Below, one piece after another: positions 16,922 through 25,611 of a stretch of DNA of 64,000 nt. Under the pieces are notes generated by a model. The model was not told the DNA's origin. It did no database searches and saw only the letters and a program-made list of their open reading frames with translations. The DNA is taken from assembly GCF_947496855.1 (NCBI RefSeq), contig NZ_CANMED010000001.1:248001-312000 (forward strand), read 5' to 3'. Every line of letters begins with the position of its first letter. Within the stretch, counting starts at the first letter, position 1. The DNA comes from an uncultured Aquimarina sp. Its GTDB lineage: Bacteria; Bacteroidota; Bacteroidia; Flavobacteriales; Flavobacteriaceae. The position numbers and the translations under genes were made by a program.

Positions 16922-19354
16922 TTATCCCTTAAAAGAACCTTTTAAATTATTTATATCCAGAAAATAAACCACTCTTAGTGATAAAGTATGTTGAATAGGT
17001 TGACCAAAAAGATTATCCAAACTGTCAGAATAATTAATTGTTGAAAGTTCATCTTGGTTAAAAATCTGATTTCGGTAGAGTAGGGTAGCTTCACTACCAG
17101 GAGCAAATCTCCAGCTAAAACTTAGATCAAGATTCCATATATTAAAATTAGTATTAGGGTCGTTTTCAGAAATATCATAATCAGTTTGAGTACGGGTTCC
17201 ATCATCGTTTAATGTATAAAATACATTTTCAGAATAATCTGCAGTACTCCAAAAATTTCTAAAACGTAGATTAATGGCTTTGTACGGGTCAAAGTTGTAG
17301 CTGGCACTTAAAGAGTTCTCTACTGTAGTGATATCTCGTTGACCCAGAAACACATCAGTATCATCATTGTCAATATATCCAAAATTTCGTTTTCTTATAG
17401 AGTAGTCAGTTGCCCAAATGACTAAAAATTTATCAGAAAACCTATATCTAGGAGAAAGGTTCACACTGTAGGTTTGCTGGTCATCTTCAAACCAATTACG
17501 ATGAAATAAGCGTATATCATAAGCAAACTTTTTACGATAATCAGAAGATACCCATAAATTGACACCAAGGTTTTCGCTAAAAGTTACAAACCTGCCATCC
17601 ACTCTAGGCTCAAAATAATCATCTGTATCAGAATCATAAATTGTAAACCCTCCAAAAGCAAAGCGTTCTCTGGTTACGAAAAACCAATCTACGCCAACAG
17701 AATTAGAAGTTTGTACACTAGGATCATATAATCTTCGATGTCTAGCGAACAGATTGATTCTATAGTTATTAAACAATTTAGTAGGTTCGAAAATCTGATA
17801 AGATGTACTAACCCTAAAACTATTAAAGTTATTTCTAAAGTTTACTCCTAAATCATTAATGTCAAAAGTAGTATTGGCTAGATCATGTCCAAACCCATAT
17901 CTCCATTTACCTTTTATACGATCAAAATCCAGCTCTGATCTAAAACCTCCAATATTATCTCCTGGCAGATTTACCTGACTTACTATAGATCGCCCCGTTA
18001 ATCTATAGGAATTTGCTTTGTTTGCTAGATTCCAAGCCAGACCAGTTACATTAGCATCTCTAAAACCACTACCATTTCGGGTTACATTTGTGTTTATTAA
18101 TGAGATGGAGGAGTTATTATTAAACTGCTGATCTAGAACAAATATATTGTAGTTAGCCAAAGGTTCTACTACTTTACTTCTTTGGTCTCCTGTAATAGTG
18201 TCCGTTATTCGAACTTCAGTTTTTTCAGTAATGGCATTAAAAAAACCGATACCAAGATTTCCTTTAGTTCTTCCAGAAATCTTAAGAGCATTCAATAAGT
18301 TTATTTTAGAAGGGTTTTCTTCAGCTACTTCATTTTCCATAAGATCATCGTCAGAAACGGAACCTGATGGTCCATTACCCACACGTCTGGAAAAGAAGAT
18401 TCTTCCTTTATTAAATAGCTCTGTTCCTTCCGTAAAGAACTGTCTGTTTTCTCCAAAAGTTTGTTCGAATGGTCCTAGATTAAGTCGTACTTCATCAAAA
18501 GCTGCTTGTCCAAAATCAGGTATTAGAGTTGCATCTAATGTAAAACTATCACTTAATCCATATTTAACATCTAATCCAGCACTAAAATCAGTTTCAGTTT
18601 CTCCGTCGAAGCTAGCACCTAATCCCTGTACAAAAGGAAAAAAGGTAAGTCTCATAGGAGGGTTTATATTTTCTACACCTTTTACTAATCCATTATATTG
18701 TGTTCGTTGACCAACTTTATTATCTATAAAATTCCAAGAATGTGTTTCATTTTTATTTTGTAAACGTCGATAGAAGTTAATACTCCAATCTTGTACAGCT
18801 ACTTCAGGAAAGCGCAATGCATTGTACGGGATTTTGAATTCTGCATACCAGCCTTTTTCATCGTAAGAAATTTTGGCATTAAAAACTACATTATAACTAA
18901 AATCTTCATTAAACTGATCCGCTCGGGCATCTCCTATTGTTCCTGCACTAGTAATAAAAAATCGAGTTTCATTAATCCCATCATTATAGGTGTTTATCGA
19001 GATGTTAAAAAAGTCAGCTTGAGCAAAAACATCATCTCGCTGAGTAAATTGTTTTAATATTTTATTTGGTTCATTATCGTATAAATAGGCAGCAAAATAT
19101 ACCGCTTTATTATCATAAGCCATTTTAACTTCGGTACGAAGATTCTCTGGTATTATTCCTTCATTTCCTGGTTGCCACATTCTGAAATCACCGGAAGCGG
19201 GAATATCCATCCAAATCTGATCATCCAGAATGCCATCTATTTTTGGAGCTATTGTTATTCTATGCGCCGTAATTTGTTTTTTTTCCTGACTAAATAAAAG
19301 AGCTGCGTGCAGAAACAATAGCACACTTAAGATAGGGCGTAATTTTCTATTCAT
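16922..19354 (-). CDS. DUF5916 outer-membrane protein with CBM9-like domain
   Basis: An 810-residue secreted protein with a signal peptide (MNRKLRPILSVLLFLHAALLFSQ). Residues about 25-200 are a CBM9-like domain (APKIDGILDDQIWMDIPASGDFRMWQPG; YFAAYLYDNEP; WYAEFKIPYNALRFP). The rest, about 230-810, is DUF5916: regularly alternating strands with aromatic ends and FEQTFGENRQFFTEGTELFNKGRIFFSRRVG, likely an outer-membrane beta-barrel. The N-terminal domain may bind sugars or another ligand, but the role of these proteins is unknown. It is followed by lolD on the same strand with no terminator seen. Confidence 0.88.
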   Translation of the reverse strand: MNRKLRPILSVLLFLHAALLFSQEKKQITAHRITIAPKIDGILDDQIWMDIPASGDFRMWQPGNEGIIPENLRTEVKMAYDNKAVYFAAYLYDNEPNKILKQFTQRDDVFAQADFFNISINTYNDGINETRFFITSAGTIGDARADQFNEDFSYNVVFNAKISYDEKGWYAEFKIPYNALRFPEVAVQDWSINFYRRLQNKNETHSWNFIDNKVGQRTQYNGLVKGVENINPPMRLTFFPFVQGLGASFDGETETDFSAGLDVKYGLSDSFTLDATLIPDFGQAAFDEVRLNLGPFEQTFGENRQFFTEGTELFNKGRIFFSRRVGNGPSGSVSDDDLMENEVAEENPSKINLLNALKISGRTKGNLGIGFFNAITEKTEVRITDTITGDQRSKVVEPLANYNIFVLDQQFNNNSSISLINTNVTRNGSGFRDANVTGLAWNLANKANSYRLTGRSIVSQVNLPGDNIGGFRSELDFDRIKGKWRYGFGHDLANTTFDINDLGVNFRNNFNSFRVSTSYQIFEPTKLFNNYRINLFARHRRLYDPSVQTSNSVGVDWFFVTRERFAFGGFTIYDSDTDDYFEPRVDGRFVTFSENLGVNLWVSSDYRKKFAYDIRLFHRNWFEDDQQTYSVNLSPRYRFSDKFLVIWATDYSIRKRNFGYIDNDDTDVFLGQRDITTVENSLSASYNFDPYKAINLRFRNFWSTADYSENVFYTLNDDGTRTQTDYDISENDPNTNFNIWNLDLSFSWRFAPGSEATLLYRNQIFNQDELSTINYSDSLDNLFGQPIQHTLSLRVVYFLDINNLKGSFKG

Positions 19355-19464
19355 ATTTTGTAAAAAAATCCTTACTTTTTCGACTTACTTGCAAAACTAG
19401 GATTTACAACTAAATGGCTTACTAATGAAAAGTTAAAAAGCACTAGTTCTGTTTAATATATGTG

Positions 19465-19472
19465 TAAATTTG
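19465..19472 (+). promoter_or_regulatory. Likely -7 box for msrA-folE
   Basis: TAAATTTG matches TAnnTTTG exactly. It lies inside the longest possible msrA frame (19460) and 30 bp before the ATG at 19502, which supports the downstream start. No -33 box is evident. Confidence 0.45.
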
Positions 19473-19501
19473 TTAAACAATATTTACTATTTAACAATAT
19501 T

Positions 19502-20059
19502 ATGGGAAAAAATAACCTAAAGACTGCTGTCTTTGCTGGTGGATGCTTTTGGTGTACGGAAGCTGTTTTTCAAAGATTAGAAGGTGTACGTCAAGTAATT
19601 TCTGGGTATACCGGAGGAAACATTAAGAATCCTGCATATCGCGAAATTACCACAGGAAGAACTGGTCATGCTGAGGCAATAAAATTCGAATATGATACTG
19701 ATATTATCAGCTATAATGAATTATTAGAAATATTTTTTGCAACTCATGACCCTACAACTTTGAATAAACAAGGAGCGGATCGTGGAACTCAATATAGAAG
19801 TGCTATATTTTATACAGATGATGATCAAAAAGAATGGTCACAAACAATGATTACGAATCTTAATGCCGAAGGTGTTTTTGATGATCCCATTGTTACGGAG
19901 GTAGCACCATTAGGAGCATTTTATAATGGAGAAGATTACCATCAAAACTATTATAATCAAAATAGTAATCAAGGATATTGCCAGTTTGTGATTAATCCAA
20001 AACTAAGTAAATTGCAGGCTACTTATAAAAATAAATTAAAAAAAGAAATACAGAACTAA
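19502..20059 (+). CDS. msrA: Peptide-methionine (S)-S-oxide reductase
   Basis: A 185-residue MsrA, which repairs oxidised methionine by reducing the S-sulfoxide, then is recycled by thioredoxin. The catalytic motif GCFWC puts the nucleophile at Cys15. [41 protein letters not shown] and YHQNYY are all family signatures. One C-terminal cysteine (GYCQF) can act in recycling. A longer frame starts at 19460 but its first 14 codons overlap the promoter box and lack similarity to MsrA. No signal peptide, so it is cytoplasmic. folE follows after 10 bp and is very probably co-transcribed. Confidence 0.95.
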   Translation: MGKNNLKTAVFAGGCFWCTEAVFQRLEGVRQVISGYTGGNIKNPAYREITTGRTGHAEAIKFEYDTDIISYNELLEIFFATHDPTTLNKQGADRGTQYRSAIFYTDDDQKEWSQTMITNLNAEGVFDDPIVTEVAPLGAFYNGEDYHQNYYNQNSNQGYCQFVINPKLSKLQATYKNKLKKEIQN

Positions 20060-20069
20060 CATATATATA

Positions 20070-20666
20070 ATGCCATATAATAATTTCGAAGAATACAATA
20101 TAAAAGTTACTGAAGATGTAAAGGATAAGTTTAAATCTATAATTACGGATTTAGGGGAGGACATAAGTAGAGAGGGTATTGAAAAAACACCTGAACGTGC
20201 GGCGAAGGCAATGCAATTCTTGACTCAAGGATATCATCAAAATCCTGAAGAAATTCTAAAGAGTGCTATGTTTAAGGAGGATTATGACGATATGGTGATT
20301 GTAAAGAATATAGAGTTGTATTCTTTGTGTGAACATCATATGTTACCATTTTTTGGTAAAGCTCATATCGCTTATATTCCTAATGGTCAAATTGTTGGTT
20401 TAAGTAAATTGCCAAGAATTGTAGATGTTTTTGCAAGACGTCTTCAGGTGCAAGAACGTTTAACTCATAACATCTTAGAGTGTATTAACGATACTTTAAA
20501 ACCAAAGGGAGTTGCCGTGGTCATTGAAGCTGCTCATATGTGTATGATGATGCGCGGTGTTCAAAAACAAAATTCGGTAACTACGACTTCTGGGTTTAGA
20601 GGACAGTTCGAAAAAATTGAAACCCGTACGGAGTTTTTAAGGTTAATTACTGCAGACTTGGCATAA
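20070..20666 (+). CDS. folE: GTP cyclohydrolase I
   Basis: A 198-residue type I enzyme that converts GTP to 7,8-dihydroneopterin triphosphate, the first step of folate/pterin synthesis. Zinc ligands are Cys87 and His90 ([12 protein letters not shown]) and Cys158 ([10 protein letters not shown]). [38 protein letters not shown] and TTTSGFRG are also diagnostic. The length fits the family (about 190-220). It starts 10 bp after msrA and is likely translated from the same mRNA. Pairing with msrA is positional; both act in general cytoplasmic housekeeping. Confidence 0.97.
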   Translation: MPYNNFEEYNIKVTEDVKDKFKSIITDLGEDISREGIEKTPERAAKAMQFLTQGYHQNPEEILKSAMFKEDYDDMVIVKNIELYSLCEHHMLPFFGKAHIAYIPNGQIVGLSKLPRIVDVFARRLQVQERLTHNILECINDTLKPKGVAVVIEAAHMCMMMRGVQKQNSVTTTSGFRGQFEKIETRTEFLRLITADLA

Positions 20667-20713
20667 TAATTTTTTGGCATTTTTTTTGTTATATAATTAG
20701 CAAATAGAAACTT

Positions 20714-21028
20714 ATGAAAAAGATGAAATACAAATTATTAAAAAAAGGTATTATTTACGACCTAATAGGTATGGCTTCATTGGCTATTCCCGTTATAGGA
20801 CCATTTTTAGATCTTATATGGGCTCCTTATGCCGCAAAAATGATGATAGATATGTATCCTGGAAAAAAAGGTAAAATAGCTTCCGCTATAACTTTTATAG
20901 AAGAAATAATTCCTGGAACGGATATAATTCCTACGTTTACTTTAATGTGGTTGTATACTTTTGTTTTTAATAAAGAAGAGATTATAGATAAAGATGCCAA
21001 AATAATTGAAGCAGAAGTTGTTTCGTAA
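20714..21028 (+). CDS. Small membrane protein of unknown function
   Basis: A 104-residue protein, MKKMKYKLLKKGIIYDLIGMASLAIP..., with one or two hydrophobic segments (about 14-38 and 78-90). The sequence contains LIGMASLAIPVIGPFLDLIWAPYAAKMM and FIEEIIPGTDIIPTFTLMW, a pattern seen in small Bacteroidota inner-membrane proteins; no function is known to me. It follows folE by 47 bp on the same strand and may belong to that transcript. Convergent with the DUF6787 gene. Confidence 0.75.
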   Translation: MKKMKYKLLKKGIIYDLIGMASLAIPVIGPFLDLIWAPYAAKMMIDMYPGKKGKIASAITFIEEIIPGTDIIPTFTLMWLYTFVFNKEEIIDKDAKIIEAEVVS

Positions 21029-21082
21029 TAACTCCGATTTATAAAATTGTAGTTTCAAGAAATTAAAAATTTTAGGTATTCT

Positions 21083-21607
21083 TTAATCCTTAATAAATCG
21101 TGCAAGACCCATTCTACGGAGCATTTTTTTCTCAAACCACCAGAAAAATTTAAACTGTCCGAATATCCATCCTACGATTAATAATAATATCTGATATACC
21201 GGGAATATTAATAATATTCTTAAAGGCCAGTATATCCATCCGGATGTAGATTCTGTATCAAATCCTATTAATTGTATAATTGGGTCAGAAATTCTGGCTG
21301 CTGTAGAGCCTGTAACAGCAAAAGCAATAAAAATAGCAATTAACTCCCATCGATAGGTAACATTCCATTTTTTTTCTAGAGGTCCAAAAATCTTTAAAGT
21401 AAAAACCAATAATAAAGTAAAAACCAATATCGTGACTATAGTTATTGACGCGAAATAAAAACTATGCGTTTCAGTAAGTTTTAAAATCCCAGAAACCAAT
21501 CTTTTACTTAATAGAAAAGAAGAAATTGATAAGCCTAACAATCCGAGTAAAGGAAAAAGAAGTTGCCAATTAGCTTGAATCTCCCAGCGATCTTTGAATT
21601 TTTGCAT
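21083..21607 (-). CDS. DUF6787 family membrane protein
   Basis: A 174-residue integral membrane protein with four or five hydrophobic segments. Two copies of a similar motif are visible: KDRWEIQANWQLLFPLLGLLGLS near the N-terminus and EKKWNVTYRWELIAIFIAFAVTGS in the middle. The second is characteristic of DUF6787. The C-terminus (FGQFKFFWWFEKKMLRRMG) is basic and aromatic. An ATG at 21622 would add five residues; ATG 21607 (MQKFKDRW) fits the family better. It follows the DUF6146 gene on the same strand with 39 bp between them; the two are commonly considered unknowns in Flavobacteriaceae. Confidence 0.75.
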   Translation of the reverse strand: MQKFKDRWEIQANWQLLFPLLGLLGLSISSFLLSKRLVSGILKLTETHSFYFASITIVTILVFTLLLVFTLKIFGPLEKKWNVTYRWELIAIFIAFAVTGSTAARISDPIIQLIGFDTESTSGWIYWPLRILLIFPVYQILLLIVGWIFGQFKFFWWFEKKMLRRMGLARFIKD

Positions 21608-21646
21608 ACAGCGAAAATACAACTTAAACTTTCTGTGTCAAAATCT

Positions 21647-22066
21647 TTAACCTCTACTTACCGTAAATCGTTGTCGATATTGTTTCTCAAAAAATAAAAA
21701 GTAATTATATAGAAGATAGTTTACTTCCAATCCATAATCAACATTTTGCTCATAGTTTATTTGTAGAATATATATATTAGGATCGAAGAGTTGTGGCTGC
21801 ATAACCCTTTGATTATATTCTGTAACATACAGTCTATTTCTCATTTCCAAAAATTGCTTGGAATAATATCCTCTAGGTCGTTGGGTTGCAAGCCAACCAT
21901 TAAAACCAGGCTCTATAATAATAATTTCGTACTCTAAACTATCGTTTGCAATTCTTATAGTATCAGAAATGTTATCTGCGGATGTAACATTGAGTTTTCT
22001 ATCCTTAGTTGTACCACAACTATAAATACTTAACAATAGAATGAATGTGTAAATACTGTTTTTCAT
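21647..22066 (-). CDS. DUF6146 family lipoprotein
   Basis: A 139-residue predicted lipoprotein: short hydrophobic signal (MKNSIYTFILLLSIYSCG) with the lipobox cysteine at 17. The family core is clear: LEYEIIIIEPGFNGWLATQRPRGYYSKQFLEMRNRLYVTEYNQRVMQP and FDPNIYILQINYEQNVDYGLEVNYLLYNYFLFFEKQY. Function is unknown. The longest frame starts at 22084, but the signal peptide is better formed from ATG 22066. It is the first gene of a two-gene unit with the DUF6787 gene. Confidence 0.85.
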   Translation of the reverse strand: MKNSIYTFILLLSIYSCGTTKDRKLNVTSADNISDTIRIANDSLEYEIIIIEPGFNGWLATQRPRGYYSKQFLEMRNRLYVTEYNQRVMQPQLFDPNIYILQINYEQNVDYGLEVNYLLYNYFLFFEKQYRQRFTVSRG

Positions 22067-22170
22067 AATCTTAATAAAAATCAAATTACTAAAAGTACAT
22101 TAATTACTTTTAAGCTTTAACATTTTTGTTATGTTAATTTATGAAAATCTATTTTAATCGGCATAATAGT

Positions 22171-22204
22171 AAAAGAGTCTTGATTTTTGTATCAAGACTC
22201 TTTT
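22171..22204 (-). terminator. Terminator after the DUF937 gene
   Basis: A 14-bp perfect stem (22171-22184 with 22191-22204) and a 6-base loop lie 27 bp after the stop of the DUF937 gene on the minus strand. The A/T ends give U-rich tails on either strand. Confidence 0.8.
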
Positions 22205-22231
22205 TATTTTTTTCAAAGTAATAGTGTAAAT

Positions 22232-22873
22232 TTATTTTCCAAAAAGACCACCTAATAATCCTCCAAGACCTCCTTTTTTCTGACCACCACCGCCAAGTAC
22301 CATACCAGCTACGTCATCAAGAATACTACCATCACCATCTGCGTCCAGAAAAGATTCTATTAGTGATTGTTGTTTAGATCCTTGTCCTCCTCCAAGCATT
22401 CCTCCAAGCATATTTGATAACCCACTCGCATCAGATACATTATTTTGAGAAGCTTGTTTACCTAAAACTCCCATAAGTATTGGAGCAGCTACTTTAAGAA
22501 TCTGAGCTACAGAACCAGCATCCATTCCTGATTTTTGACTTAGTGCATTTTCTACAGCTGGTTGTTTTTCTCCTAAAATATGTCCAAGAATTCCCGCTCC
22601 ATCACTAGTAACATTATCCTCAACACCACCTTGGAAAAGACCTCCTAGGTTGTCCAAAATTCCACCTCCAGAATGTTTACCATTCAAAGCACTTAATAAT
22701 CCCGAAGCACCATCAGGCGTTGAAGCATTTTTTTGCATTGCTCCCATTAGTACAGGCATCGCCATAGTTAGTAAACTTCCTGTTTTATCTGCAGATTGTC
22801 CTGTTTGACTACTAACACCACTTACAATTTGCTGACCCATTGGGCTATTTAAAAGATCTAAAATTCCAGACAT
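22232..22873 (-). CDS. DUF937 family protein
   Basis: A 213-residue glycine-, leucine- and methionine-rich protein of the DUF937 family. It starts MSGILDLLNSPMGQQIVSGVS, and its two helical repeats contain AMPVLMGAMQKNAS and AAPILMGVLGKQAS. Near residue 178 it has DADGDGSILDD, which resembles an EF-hand or dockerin calcium loop. The end is a run of GGLGGLLGGLFGK. There is no signal peptide. The role of the family is unknown; the repeat suggests an internal duplication. It is a single-gene unit with its own terminator. Confidence 0.85.
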   Translation of the reverse strand: MSGILDLLNSPMGQQIVSGVSSQTGQSADKTGSLLTMAMPVLMGAMQKNASTPDGASGLLSALNGKHSGGGILDNLGGLFQGGVEDNVTSDGAGILGHILGEKQPAVENALSQKSGMDAGSVAQILKVAAPILMGVLGKQASQNNVSDASGLSNMLGGMLGGGQGSKQQSLIESFLDADGDGSILDDVAGMVLGGGGQKKGGLGGLLGGLFGK

Positions 22874-23001
22874 GATTTATATTTTTTTATTATGTGTCCT
22901 AAATTTACATTTTTTCTTCATAAGAATATAAAATAGATATGATTTTATTTAATTAAATAACGGATGAAAGGAGGATTTTATCGATATAAGGTAATTGTAT
23001 T

Positions 23002-23040
23002 AAAAAAATCACCTTTTACAAGTACTTGTAAAAGGTGATT
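23002..23040 (-). terminator. Terminator of the serC-serA unit (perfect palindrome)
   Basis: A 34-bp perfect palindrome (23007-23040; AATCACCTTTTACAAGT and its reverse complement) lies 28 bp beyond the serA stop. On the minus strand it is followed by seven T residues, as expected for a Rho-independent terminator. Confidence 0.85.
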
Positions 23041-23068
23041 AAAATAGTATGTATGTTAATATGAAATA

Positions 23069-24019
23069 CTATATAAGTATAGAGATTATTTGATCAGCAA
23101 GTTCCTGACCAATTCTATCTTGTGCTTCACCTGTGGCAGCACCAATATGCGGTGTTAATGATATTTTATTATTCATCAATACCTTAATTGCAGGACTTGG
23201 TTCGTTTTCGAATACATCCAAACCAGCAAAACTTAATTTACCATTTTCTAAGGCTTCTACTAAGGCTACTTCATCAATAACTCCACCACGTGCAGCATTT
23301 ATTAATCCAGCACCATTTTTCATTTGTTCAATCTCAGCTTTACCAATAACATATTCTTTTTGAGCCGGAACGTGTAAGGTAAAGAAATCAGCTTGTTTAA
23401 GAACTTCTTCTTTAGAAATAGTTTTTATTTTGAAATTTAAAGATTGACCGTCAAAAAAATCCAAAGGAATATCAACTTCCTCGATAAAAGGATCAAATAC
23501 GATCACATTCATTCCTACGCCGATTGCAATTTTTGCAGTTGCTTGACCAATACGACCAATACCAATAATACCCAGAGTTTTACCTCTTAATTCTGTTCCA
23601 CCAGCGTATGCTTTTTTAAGGTTTTTAAATTTGCTATCACCTTCTAATGGCATATTTCTGTTTGCATCATGAAGAAAACGAACACTACCATATAAATGAG
23701 CAAAAACTAATTCTGCTACAGATCCAGAAGATGCGGCAGGAGTATTGATAACGTGCAATCCTTTTTCACGAGCATAGGCAACATCGATATTATCCATACC
23801 AACACCACCACGTCCTATAATTTTTAAAGAACTACAGTTGTCTATGATATCGGTTCTAACTTTAGTAGCGCTACGAACTAATAATACATTGATTTCATTT
23901 TCATTAATATAATCTACTAACTGATCCTGAGCAACTGTTGTAGTTTGCACTTCGAATCCAGCTTTTTCCAAGGCATCAATACCGCTTTGAGATACTCCGT
24001 CGTTTGCTAATACTTTCAT
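23069..24019 (-). CDS. serA: D-3-phosphoglycerate dehydrogenase (short form)
   Basis: A 316-residue enzyme that oxidises 3-phosphoglycerate to 3-phosphohydroxypyruvate with NAD, opening serine synthesis. The 2-hydroxyacid dehydrogenase motifs are visible: GRGGVGMDNID, NAD-binding LGIIGIGRIGQA near residue 150, NAARGGVIDE with the catalytic Arg, FENEP with the Glu, and TPHIGAAT with the His. It ends without the C-terminal ACT domain found in longer serine-sensitive SerA enzymes. It lies downstream of serC on the same strand, with the four-helix gene between; one transcript is likely because the terminator comes only after serA. Confidence 0.93.
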   Translation of the reverse strand: MKVLANDGVSQSGIDALEKAGFEVQTTTVAQDQLVDYINENEINVLLVRSATKVRTDIIDNCSSLKIIGRGGVGMDNIDVAYAREKGLHVINTPAASSGSVAELVFAHLYGSVRFLHDANRNMPLEGDSKFKNLKKAYAGGTELRGKTLGIIGIGRIGQATAKIAIGVGMNVIVFDPFIEEVDIPLDFFDGQSLNFKIKTISKEEVLKQADFFTLHVPAQKEYVIGKAEIEQMKNGAGLINAARGGVIDEVALVEALENGKLSFAGLDVFENEPSPAIKVLMNNKISLTPHIGAATGEAQDRIGQELADQIISILI

Positions 24020-24419
24020 TTTAAAAGTTTTAAATTTTTAATGTTAAGTTTTAAGTTGACTTGTCTTAACTATTTTTGTTAGAATATTTATAATTTGATT
24101 TATTTCATCAAGATGAGAAGATAAGTTTATGTTAACTAAATCACTTTCATTTAATAAGCGCAGCCAATACCTTGTTTCTCTTGCTTCTTTTGAAGCAATT
24201 GCCATTTTAGAAATGAAATCTTTTTTAGACTGACCTGCACCAGCCTCCGCTACATTAGCGCCAATACTTGTAGCAGAGCGCAAAATCTGATCAGCAAAAA
24301 CATATTCCTTAGATTCTCTCAAGAATTTTACAAGTCGTATGATTTTAAGTGCAAATTGAAAACTACGTTCTTCAATCATATTTATAATTAATAATTTAAC
24401 ACTTAAAATTTATCATTTC
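24020..24419 (-). mobile_element. Candidate small insertion unit around the four-helix-bundle gene
   Basis: The gene is flanked by AT-rich runs that look like imperfect inverted copies: on the minus strand the upstream side contains TTTTAAGTGTTAA (within 24380-24419) and the downstream side TTAACATTAAAA (within 24020-24050), which is close to its reverse complement. Four-helix-bundle genes of this family are known as inserts inside 23S rRNA genes. Here the unit separates serC and serA. Mobility is an inference; no transposase or target duplication was seen. Confidence 0.3.
24044..24379 (-). CDS. Four-helix bundle protein (23S rRNA-IVP/TIGR02436 family)
   Basis: A 111-residue all-helical protein. 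FALKIIRLVKFLRES, ILRSATSIGANVAEAGAGQSKKDFISKMAIASKEARETRYWLRLL and the final helix (LDEINQIINILTKIVK) are the TIGR02436 pattern of proteins encoded in 23S rRNA intervening sequences and at many other loci. They form pentamers and may bind nucleic acid; their role is unknown. The gene lies in the same direction between serC (40 bp upstream) and serA (24 bp downstream), where an unrelated small gene is unexpected. The flanks are highly AT-rich. Confidence 0.9.
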   Translation of the reverse strand: MIEERSFQFALKIIRLVKFLRESKEYVFADQILRSATSIGANVAEAGAGQSKKDFISKMAIASKEARETRYWLRLLNESDLVNINLSSHLDEINQIINILTKIVKTSQLKT

Positions 24420-25484
24420 TTACGCTTTTCGCTCTAAATCACTCATTACATCTACCAATGAAGCGACGCCTTCCATTGTCATAGCATTATACATACTAGC
24501 TCTATAACCTCCTACACTTCTATGACCATTCACGCCACTTATACCGGCTTCTTTCCACATAGCATCAAATGTTTCTTTAAGATCTCCATCAACCAAAGAA
24601 AAAGTTGCGTTCATTGTAGATCTATCTTCTTTTGCAGCGAATCCTTTAAAAAGAGGATTTAGTTCAATTTCGGAATAGATAAGATTTGCTTTTTTCTCAT
24701 TTTCTTCTTCTATGGCAGCAATTCCACCTAATTTTTTTAACCACCTTAGCGTTAGCATAGAGGTATAAACTGGAAATACAGGAGGAGTATTAAACATACT
24801 ACTCTTGCTAATATGAACTTTATAATCTAGCATGGACGGGATTTGTCTTTCTATTTTCCCGAGAATTTCTTCTTTAATAACTACTAAAGTAGTTCCTGCT
24901 GGACCCATATTTTTTTGTGCCCCGGCATAGATTAAACTAAATTTTGAAAAATCTAATTGTCTAGAGAATATATCACTACTCATATCACATACTAGAGGAG
25001 CATTGGTCTTTGGGAAATCTTTGATTTGTGTACCAAAAATAGTATTGTTACTGGTACAGTGTAGATAATCTAGATCCTCTGGGACATCATATCCTTTAGG
25101 AATGTAATTGTAATTAGCATCTTTAGAAGATGCAACTTCTACAACTTCTCCAAAAAATTTAGCCTCTTTAATAGCTTTGTCACTCCAGCTACCAGTATTG
25201 ATATATCCAGCTTTTGATTGTAATAAATTGTATGCAGTCATTAGGAATTGAGTACTAGCTCCTCCTTGAAGAAAAAGTACTTTATATCCTTTACCCTCTA
25301 AGCCTAGTAATTCTAAAGCCAAACTGCGGGCCTCATCCATTACATCTACAAAATCTTTACTACGATGGGAAATCTCCAAAATGGATAGCCCAGAATCATT
25401 AAAATCTAATACAGCCTGGGATGCTTCTTTGAATACTTCTTGTGGTAGAATACAAGGTCCTGCGCTAAAGTTGTGCTTTTTCAT
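24420..25484 (-). CDS. serC: 3-phosphoserine/phosphohydroxythreonine transaminase
   Basis: A 354-residue PLP aminotransferase that makes 3-phosphoserine from 3-phosphohydroxypyruvate and glutamate (serine and, in some species, vitamin B6 synthesis). It begins MKKHNFSAGPCILPQEV, typical of SerC. ILEISHRSKDF, LFLQGGASTQF near residue 75 and YAGAQKNMGPAG, which holds the PLP lysine near residue 190, are all present, as is NGHRSVGGYRASMYNAM at the C-terminus. The gene is the first of the serC / four-helix / serA run, so the pathway steps 2 and 1 are encoded in reverse order of action. Confidence 0.96.
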   Translation of the reverse strand: MKKHNFSAGPCILPQEVFKEASQAVLDFNDSGLSILEISHRSKDFVDVMDEARSLALELLGLEGKGYKVLFLQGGASTQFLMTAYNLLQSKAGYINTGSWSDKAIKEAKFFGEVVEVASSKDANYNYIPKGYDVPEDLDYLHCTSNNTIFGTQIKDFPKTNAPLVCDMSSDIFSRQLDFSKFSLIYAGAQKNMGPAGTTLVVIKEEILGKIERQIPSMLDYKVHISKSSMFNTPPVFPVYTSMLTLRWLKKLGGIAAIEEENEKKANLIYSEIELNPLFKGFAAKEDRSTMNATFSLVDGDLKETFDAMWKEAGISGVNGHRSVGGYRASMYNAMTMEGVASLVDVMSDLERKA

Positions 25485-25611
25485 CAGTAGTTTTTATTGT
25501 TTTATATTAATTACTTTTTTCGTTATTTTCTGGCTCCTTAAACCAGTAAGAAAAAACACCACAAAGGTGCTAATAATCTAAAACAAAAGCATTGTCAAAA
25601 TGATAAATTAT

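Noticed and set aside
18198..18710. 170-residue plus-strand open frame
   Set aside because: Shadow of the DUF5916 gene on the opposite strand; no start signal or similarity.
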